Assembly: GCA_002721165.1 (NCBI GenBank)
Contig: PBJS01000017.1
Coordinates: forward strand, 20,674 to 31,670
Origin: Legionellales bacterium
GTDB taxonomy: Bacteria > Pseudomonadota > Gammaproteobacteria > Eutrophobiales > Eutrophobiaceae
Length of the DNA: 10,997 nucleotides
Direction: 5' to 3'
Shown here: piece by piece, positions 6,700-10,997 of the stretch
Numbering within the stretch: position 1 is the stretch's first letter
Layout: each line of letters opens with the position of its first letter
Position numbers and translations under genes: made by a program
The notes under the pieces: model-generated
Told to the model about the DNA's origin: nothing
What the model saw: the letters and a program-made list of their open reading frames with translations, nothing else
The model's database searches: none

Positions 6700-8877
6700 T
6701 TAATTGATACTAAGAGTATCTTTCAATATTTTTGGAGTAATAAATATTAATAACTCATCTTTCTTTTTATCTATATCCGTTCTTTTAAATAAAAACCCAA
6801 CGTAAGGAAGTGCGCTAAAAAAAGGTACTCTATCAACTGTCTTCCTATCAGATGATGTGTAAACACCCCCTAATACAACTGTTTCTCCATTTGAAACCAA
6901 TACTTGAGTTGTAACACTACGTGTATTAATAGCGGGGACACCGAGCACCGTCGTTCCACTCACGGTATCTTGGTTAACTTGTAGATCCATTATTATACGA
7001 TCATCAGGGGTAATATGCGGAGTAACACGTAGACTGAGAACAGCATCCTGAAATGACACAGAAGTCGCCCCACTCGATGAGGCCTCCTGAAATGGAATTT
7101 GTACACCAGACTCAATAACCGCCTCAGTTTGATTTGCCGTAATCACACGAGGGCTTGCTATATCCTCACCTCTTCCTTCCGCAATCAAAGCCGATAATTC
7201 TAACTGCAACAAATAAGAACTTATTTTACCTAAAGCCATAGTCACTGCTGCCGCATCTGCTGGAGTTGCAGGTAAACTAACCATCAAATTTTCAGTTGTA
7301 TCCGCACCGAAACCAGTCAAAGCACCGAAATCAGTAGTTCCGGGTTTACCACCGCCAATCGCAAAAAATGGCGTTTGCGGATTAGCCCCAATGTCTGTCC
7401 TATTGATCACGTTCTGTTTGGTATCTTTAGAATAACCAAATCTCACGCCTACATCCTTAGCAAAAGATTCATCTGCATTAACAATACGGGATTCAATTAA
7501 TACCTGTCTTACCGGTATATCAAGTTTTGTAATCAACTCTCTTATAGCACGCAGACTGGTTGCTACATCTTGCACGATAAGAGTATTTGTTCTCTGATCT
7601 ATAGACACAGTTCCACGTTCTGAAGTTAATTTATTTTCACCTGACACAATCAGTGCTGATATATCAGATGCGTTGGCATAATTAATTTGTACAAATTCAG
7701 TACGTAATGGTGCTAATTCCTCAATTTGTTGGTTGGCTTCAAGTTCAACGCGTTCACGTGCAGTAAGTTCCTCCTGTGGCGCGACCATAACAACATTACC
7801 AGTTTGACGCATACCTAGACCTCTTGATTTTAAAATAATATCAAGCGCCTGATCCCAGGGAACATTTTTTAAACGTAATGTAACATTACCTGTAACTGCA
7901 TCACTGGTAACCATATTTAATCCAGTGAAATCCGCGATTAATTGTAAAACAGCTCTAACTTCAATATCTTGAAAATTAAGTGATAAACGTTCACCAGTGT
8001 AACCAAATTTTTCCTTCTTTTGTTTTTCTTTTTCTCGTTTTGTTAAAGGTTTAAATTCTATCGTGTAATTTTCATCAGATTGATATGCTAGATGATCATA
8101 ATCTTCCGTAACAGAACTAATAATCATCTTAGTATTACTACCGCTTGCTGCAGTATCAATTTCTTTTACAGGAGTTGCAAAATCAATTACGTCTAATTTT
8201 CTATCCAAACTAGGAGGTAATTGTGCGCCTATGAAGTCAACTACGACATTACCGCCTTCTATTCTCATATCAATAGGTATCGACGCATCTGATAATTTAA
8301 CAATTACCTTACCTTCACCTTTTTCCCCTCTTCTAAAATCAATATCTTCAATACTAGCGGCTGAGCTTGGGGAATATGATGCGATGTCACTGTCCGCGCC
8401 AGAAAATGATTCCTTTCCAGAATCACTCTTTGACACAGCAACACCGCTACCTAAATTTAAAAAGATACTATTACCACTAACATCCACTGAATAAGAAACT
8501 GACCGTGTTAAGTTAATAACTATACGTGAGCGCCCACCTGCTTCAACAGCATTCAAACTATTCGCCATACCGATGCCAATGGTTTGAGACTTTTCACTTA
8601 AATTTAACGAGGTGTTAGGAAGATCCAAAACAATTCTTGCTGGATTATCAACACTAAAACTTAGTGGTTCATTAAGTAATGTTTCAGAAAGAGTGAATTT
8701 AATCTGTACTCTTTCTCCAGGTAATGAAGAAGTACTTATTTTGTCTAAAGAAACGGCATTAGCCACAGAAAGACCAACGCTACTGCTTAGCAGCAATATA
8801 AACAAAATCTTATGCAATTTTTCATTCATATGATTCAGGTAATTCTTAAATATATCAAATCTTTTAGTCATTATCAT
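6700..8877 (-). CDS. pilQ: Type IV pilus secretin PilQ
   Basis: Outer-membrane secretin through which the type IV pilus fibre passes; it forms a large homo-oligomer and connects to PilP from below. Order in the 725 residues: signal peptide (hydrophobic core about 24-36, likely cut after ANA near 39-41), two AMIN peptidoglycan-binding domains (about 43-145 and 176-278), a basic KREKEKQKKEK stretch, an STN/N0 domain (about 293-370), an N1-type domain (about 390-455) and the secretin core (about 456-718), ending with VPFFSALPYVGFLFK and the ELLIFITPKIL signature. The chosen ATG lies 20 nt after pilP and is preceded by TTGGAT, a modest ribosome site. Met3 and Met17 (8829) are alternatives; Met17 would give a compact, standard signal peptide. 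It is the last gene of the pil operon. Confidence 0.97.
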   Translation of the reverse strand: MIMTKRFDIFKNYLNHMNEKLHKILFILLLSSSVGLSVANAVSLDKISTSSLPGERVQIKFTLSETLLNEPLSFSVDNPARIVLDLPNTSLNLSEKSQTIGIGMANSLNAVEAGGRSRIVINLTRSVSYSVDVSGNSIFLNLGSGVAVSKSDSGKESFSGADSDIASYSPSSAASIEDIDFRRGEKGEGKVIVKLSDASIPIDMRIEGGNVVVDFIGAQLPPSLDRKLDVIDFATPVKEIDTAASGSNTKMIISSVTEDYDHLAYQSDENYTIEFKPLTKREKEKQKKEKFGYTGERLSLNFQDIEVRAVLQLIADFTGLNMVTSDAVTGNVTLRLKNVPWDQALDIILKSRGLGMRQTGNVVMVAPQEELTARERVELEANQQIEELAPLRTEFVQINYANASDISALIVSGENKLTSERGTVSIDQRTNTLIVQDVATSLRAIRELITKLDIPVRQVLIESRIVNADESFAKDVGVRFGYSKDTKQNVINRTDIGANPQTPFFAIGGGKPGTTDFGALTGFGADTTENLMVSLPATPADAAAVTMALGKISSYLLQLELSALIAEGRGEDIASPRVITANQTEAVIESGVQIPFQEASSSGATSVSFQDAVLSLRVTPHITPDDRIIMDLQVNQDTVSGTTVLGVPAINTRSVTTQVLVSNGETVVLGGVYTSSDRKTVDRVPFFSALPYVGFLFKRTDIDKKKDELLIFITPKILKDTLSIN

Positions 8878-8897
8878 GGCGTTTATCCAATGTTAAA

Positions 8898-9479
8898 TTA
8901 TTCTATTAAGGTCAATTTGGCTATTCGCTCTTCATATCGCCCACTACTATCTCTGATAATCTCTCTTACCTCGATTTGTTCTTCCTGAATAGATGTAATC
9001 TTTCCGATATTTAAACCAACATAGTTGCCTGTTTTTACTCGATGTACTATGCCGCCAGGATCTATTAAAATCCCCCAGTTATTTTCTTCATCCGTAAGTG
9101 TTCCAACCATTTTTAAACTATCTAATTCAAATCTTTCTAACTCTTCTCTGTTACGATTTTGAATTTCATTTCTCATCTCTTCAGTCAACCCATCATCAAC
9201 CGGGCCTTGTTCAGTATCCTCAATAGCCATTGATTGTTCTTGAATATAAAATCTTTTGAAAGGGTCTTTTGACTGTAATTTAGAAGACTCGTATACATAT
9301 GCCTCATATGGTTTTATTTGTGGTAATGGCTCAAGTTGCCCTCCGGGTTTAGACATAATAGTCGAGACTTGTTTTTCTAGATCTGTCATATCACTAGAAA
9401 CACAACCAGCAGCACCTAAAAAGACTGATAAAATTACAACTAATTTTATAAAATTATTTAGATTGTAATAAAAACTCAT
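8898..9479 (-). CDS. pilP: Type IV pilus lipoprotein PilP
   Basis: Inner-membrane lipoprotein that bridges the PilN-PilO pair to the secretin PilQ across the periplasm. The 193-residue product opens with a hydrophobic signal (about 11-24) and a lipobox AAGC with the acylated Cys at position 26. The extended middle segment contains PLPQIKPYEAYVY (51-63) and KDPFKRF (71-77), typical of PilP. The C-terminal beta domain (about 113-192) contains LDSLKMVGTL and NWGILIDPGGIVHRV, the part known in the family to contact PilQ. Its ATG overlaps the pilO stop in an ATGA junction, and GAGGG six bases upstream serves as ribosome site. Confidence 0.95.
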   Translation of the reverse strand: MSFYYNLNNFIKLVVILSVFLGAAGCVSSDMTDLEKQVSTIMSKPGGQLEPLPQIKPYEAYVYESSKLQSKDPFKRFYIQEQSMAIEDTEQGPVDDGLTEEMRNEIQNRNREELERFELDSLKMVGTLTDEENNWGILIDPGGIVHRVKTGNYVGLNIGKITSIQEEQIEVREIIRDSSGRYEERIAKLTLIE

Positions 9480-10090
9480 TCCGAACCCTCTTCATCTTCT
9501 TCCAGTGCACGATATGTTTTTGCAATTGTATTCATTTCAAGTACAGGAATGCGCGCTTTTTCATTTGCTTGTTCAGACTTAATCTTTATTTCGTGTGCAG
9601 TCACAATTCTTGGTAATTGAGCTAAGCCACTAATAAATTCACCAAATTGATGATAATTACCAACGACCTTAATTGATATTGGTAAAACGGCATAAAACTC
9701 TTTTGGATTTTCAGCTTTTGGTTCAAACAATTTGAATTCAAGCCCGGCACCCAGACCTGTTTGAGAAATATCTACCAGTAATCCTGCTACCTCTGTCTGA
9801 TTTGGTAGTTGGCGGACCATATCTCCGAAAGAAATTTCCATTTCCTTCATCTGTTCTTTTAATGCGTTTAAATTTGCCGCTTTTCTTTGTCTAACTTTAA
9901 GAATTTCTATTTTTTCAGTTTCCTTTTTCTCTAACGCCGCCAATTGATCACGTTTTTTTGTTATATCAAATTTCCACCCTGCAAAAAGTAATGCAATGAA
10001 TAAAAGTATGAATAAAACTATTTGTATGGGCTTAGGCCATAACCCAGGATTATTTGGATCTAGATTTTTTAAATCATCAGCAAAACTCAT
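9476..10090 (-). CDS. pilO: Type IV pilus inner-membrane assembly protein PilO
   Basis: Partner of PilN in the inner-membrane alignment complex of the type IV pilus. The 204 residues show a short cytoplasmic N-terminus with LDPNNPGLWPKPIQ (10-23), one membrane helix (about 21-40), a Lys/Glu-rich coiled coil (about 41-92) and a periplasmic ferredoxin-like domain (about 95-195). The NNPGLWP segment before the helix and the motif GNYHQFGEFISGLAQLPRIV (144-163) are typical of PilO. The C-terminus is acidic. The start codon overlaps the pilN stop in ATGA, and the acidic pilN tail supplies a GAGGA ribosome site just upstream, suggesting translational coupling. Confidence 0.95.
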   Translation of the reverse strand: MSFADDLKNLDPNNPGLWPKPIQIVLFILLFIALLFAGWKFDITKKRDQLAALEKKETEKIEILKVRQRKAANLNALKEQMKEMEISFGDMVRQLPNQTEVAGLLVDISQTGLGAGLEFKLFEPKAENPKEFYAVLPISIKVVGNYHQFGEFISGLAQLPRIVTAHEIKIKSEQANEKARIPVLEMNTIAKTYRALEEDEEGSE

Positions 10091-10695
10091 GATTCCTCAT
10101 CCTCGTTTTCATCATCTTTGCTCTGTAAAATTTGATTAAATGTAAGAGTAAACTCTTTTACAATTTTTTCTTCACTGATAGGCGGTTGTTTAGATATCTC
10201 GACTTTCACTTTTTTTTCTTTAATAACTTTAAGTTTTGCTTTATTGATCCAATCAGATTTTTCTATTTTTCTCATAAATGAGGATACACGTGCATTTGAT
10301 TGCGCTTCTCCCTCAATAGTTATTTCTGTGCCAATTTGTGTCAATCTAGTAATTGTCATACCTTCAGGAACACTTCTAACAATTTCATCAAACAGATGAA
10401 CAATTACCGGGCGATCGCGCTGTAGTGATTCGATAGCTCTCATGCGTGATAGCAATCTCTCCTTCTGTTTTTCCAATTCCTTAATCTCTACAATTTTCTT
10501 ATCAACTTCTTTAATTCTTCTATCGATATAGTCAATCCTAGTATTTTGACGATCTATCAATTGCGTATGATAAAAATGAATTACGCCGACAGTAAGAGCT
10601 GCGAAAAGTGCAACTAAACCTAGCATAACCAAAAATTCATTAAGCAATTCCTTACGCCTTTCATCGCGCCATGGAAGTAAATTAATTTTTGCCAT
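10087..10695 (-). CDS. pilN: Type IV pilus inner-membrane assembly protein PilN
   Basis: Binds cytoplasmic PilM through its N-terminal tail and pairs with PilO in the periplasm. The 202-residue product begins MAKINLLPWRDERR; the INLLPWR motif (4-10) is the known PilM-docking peptide. A membrane helix (about 21-42), a charged coiled coil (about 43-92) and a periplasmic ferredoxin-like domain (about 95-190) follow, with an acidic tail. The start is placed at 10695 and not at the upstream in-frame ATG (10725), because the family begins at the docking motif, AGGAGG lies six bases upstream, and the longer form would run 31 nt into pilM. Confidence 0.96.
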   Translation of the reverse strand: MAKINLLPWRDERRKELLNEFLVMLGLVALFAALTVGVIHFYHTQLIDRQNTRIDYIDRRIKEVDKKIVEIKELEKQKERLLSRMRAIESLQRDRPVIVHLFDEIVRSVPEGMTITRLTQIGTEITIEGEAQSNARVSSFMRKIEKSDWINKAKLKVIKEKKVKVEISKQPPISEEKIVKEFTLTFNQILQSKDDENEDEES

Positions 10696-10997
10696 TAGGC
10701 GCCTCCTCTCATTGCTAAACCGCACGCTATCATTAATGAAGGAGCATCGTTTGCTAATATTTTTTTGTTTACTTTTGGAGAGATTGTCATTTCCGAAAAT
10801 GGATTAGCAATTATTGTTTTAATTTCAAGCTTCGACTCAATCAATCCAGCTAGATTTGAGATTGACGCACAACCACCAGCTATAACAAGAATATCAATAT
10901 CAGTTGTTTCACTTGACGAGTAAAAAAACTGTAACGCCCTTGAAATTTCTGAAATAAGATTCTCCTTAAACGGCTCTAGAACTTCTGGCTCATAATC
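10695..10997 (-). CDS. pilM: Type IV pilus actin-like ATPase PilM, C-terminal 100 residues
   Basis: Cytoplasmic actin/FtsA-like nucleotide-binding protein that docks on the PilN tail. Only the last 100 codons lie in the window; the frame is open to the right edge. The visible part contains LVIAGGCASISNLAGLIE, the phosphate/nucleotide-binding glycine motif of the family, then NPFSEM, a conserved element before the final helices, and the end MIACGLAMRGGA, which closely matches known PilM C-termini (ACGLAMR). The stop TAA overlaps the pilN ATG by one base (TAATG), so pilM heads the pilMNOPQ operon. Confidence 0.95.
   Translation of the reverse strand, partial: DYEPEVLEPFKENLISEISRALQFFYSSSETTDIDILVIAGGCASISNLAGLIESKLEIKTIIANPFSEMTISPKVNKKILANDAPSLMIACGLAMRGGA
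10702..10707 (-). promoter_or_regulatory. Shine-Dalgarno AGGAGG that fixes the pilN start
   Basis: A perfect AGGAGG on the minus strand lies six bases before the ATG at 10695 and within the last pilM codons. It supports the shorter PilN that begins with the PilM-docking motif. It is the strongest ribosome site in the window. Confidence 0.85.

Noticed and set aside
8231..8494. Plus-strand open frame of 87 codons inside pilQ
   Set aside because: Antisense shadow of the AMIN-domain coding region of pilQ, without its own ribosome site or recognisable product.
10696..10725. Longer PilN beginning ten residues upstream
   Set aside because: The upstream ATG lies within pilM; the PilM-docking INLLPWR motif starts at the downstream ATG, which has AGGAGG at ideal spacing.
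1..10997. Mobile element, CRISPR array, tRNA/rRNA or defence island
   Set aside because: No long terminal or direct repeats, no repeat-spacer pattern, no structural RNA gene and no transposase, integrase or nuclease-effector genes; coding density is filled by conserved housekeeping and pilus genes.

Overview
The window is a single, entirely minus-strand stretch of gammaproteobacterial core genome with AT-rich base composition (roughly one third G+C by eye). Read in the direction of transcription (right to left) the order is pilM (3' part) - pilN - pilO - pilP - pilQ - terminator - aroK - aroB - dgt-like dNTPase - damX-like SPOR protein - gltB (5' part). The pilMNOPQ / aroKB / damX / gltB order is a known gammaproteobacterial arrangement (for example in pseudomonads), which is the main reason for the taxonomic call. 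The low G+C suggests an AT-rich, possibly marine or streamlined lineage, but the genus cannot be named from this sequence alone.

Region 6700-10997 holds the type IV pilus inner-membrane alignment complex (PilM, PilN, PilO, PilP) and the outer-membrane secretin PilQ. These genes are packed with 1-4 nt overlaps (20 nt before pilQ) and most have recognisable Shine-Dalgarno sequences. A convincing intrinsic terminator lies 30 nt after pilQ (stem-loop 6645-6669) and ends this unit.

Region 2885-6573 is a second transcription unit: shikimate kinase (aroK) and 3-dehydroquinate synthase (aroB), overlapping by 14 nt, then an HD-type dNTP triphosphohydrolase after 7 nt, then a membrane-anchored SPOR-domain protein after 15 nt. 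A candidate promoter for this unit has its -10 just beyond the pilQ terminator and its -35 inside the terminator stem. Two genes supply aromatic precursors, one acts on dNTP pools and one probably binds septal peptidoglycan.

Region 2622-2884 is the only longer intergenic region. It holds a dyad flanked by direct repeats, a very good sigma70-type promoter (GTGACA-17-TATAAT), and a leader of about 140 nt in front of gltB with a possible 14-codon upstream ORF. Region 1-2621 is the first 873 codons of the glutamate synthase large subunit (glutaminase domain, central domain and the beginning of the FMN/synthase part).

I do not see a novel multi-gene system, defence island, mobile element, RNA gene or CRISPR array. 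The points most worth a second look are: the DamX-like protein, whose cytoplasmic N-terminus looks like the leftover lid of an ExeA/GspA-type AAA+ ATPase with its P-loop core gone; the GltB, whose N-terminal signature is unlike the usual gammaproteobacterial GltB although it sits at the usual locus; and the regulatory architecture in the two intergenic regions.
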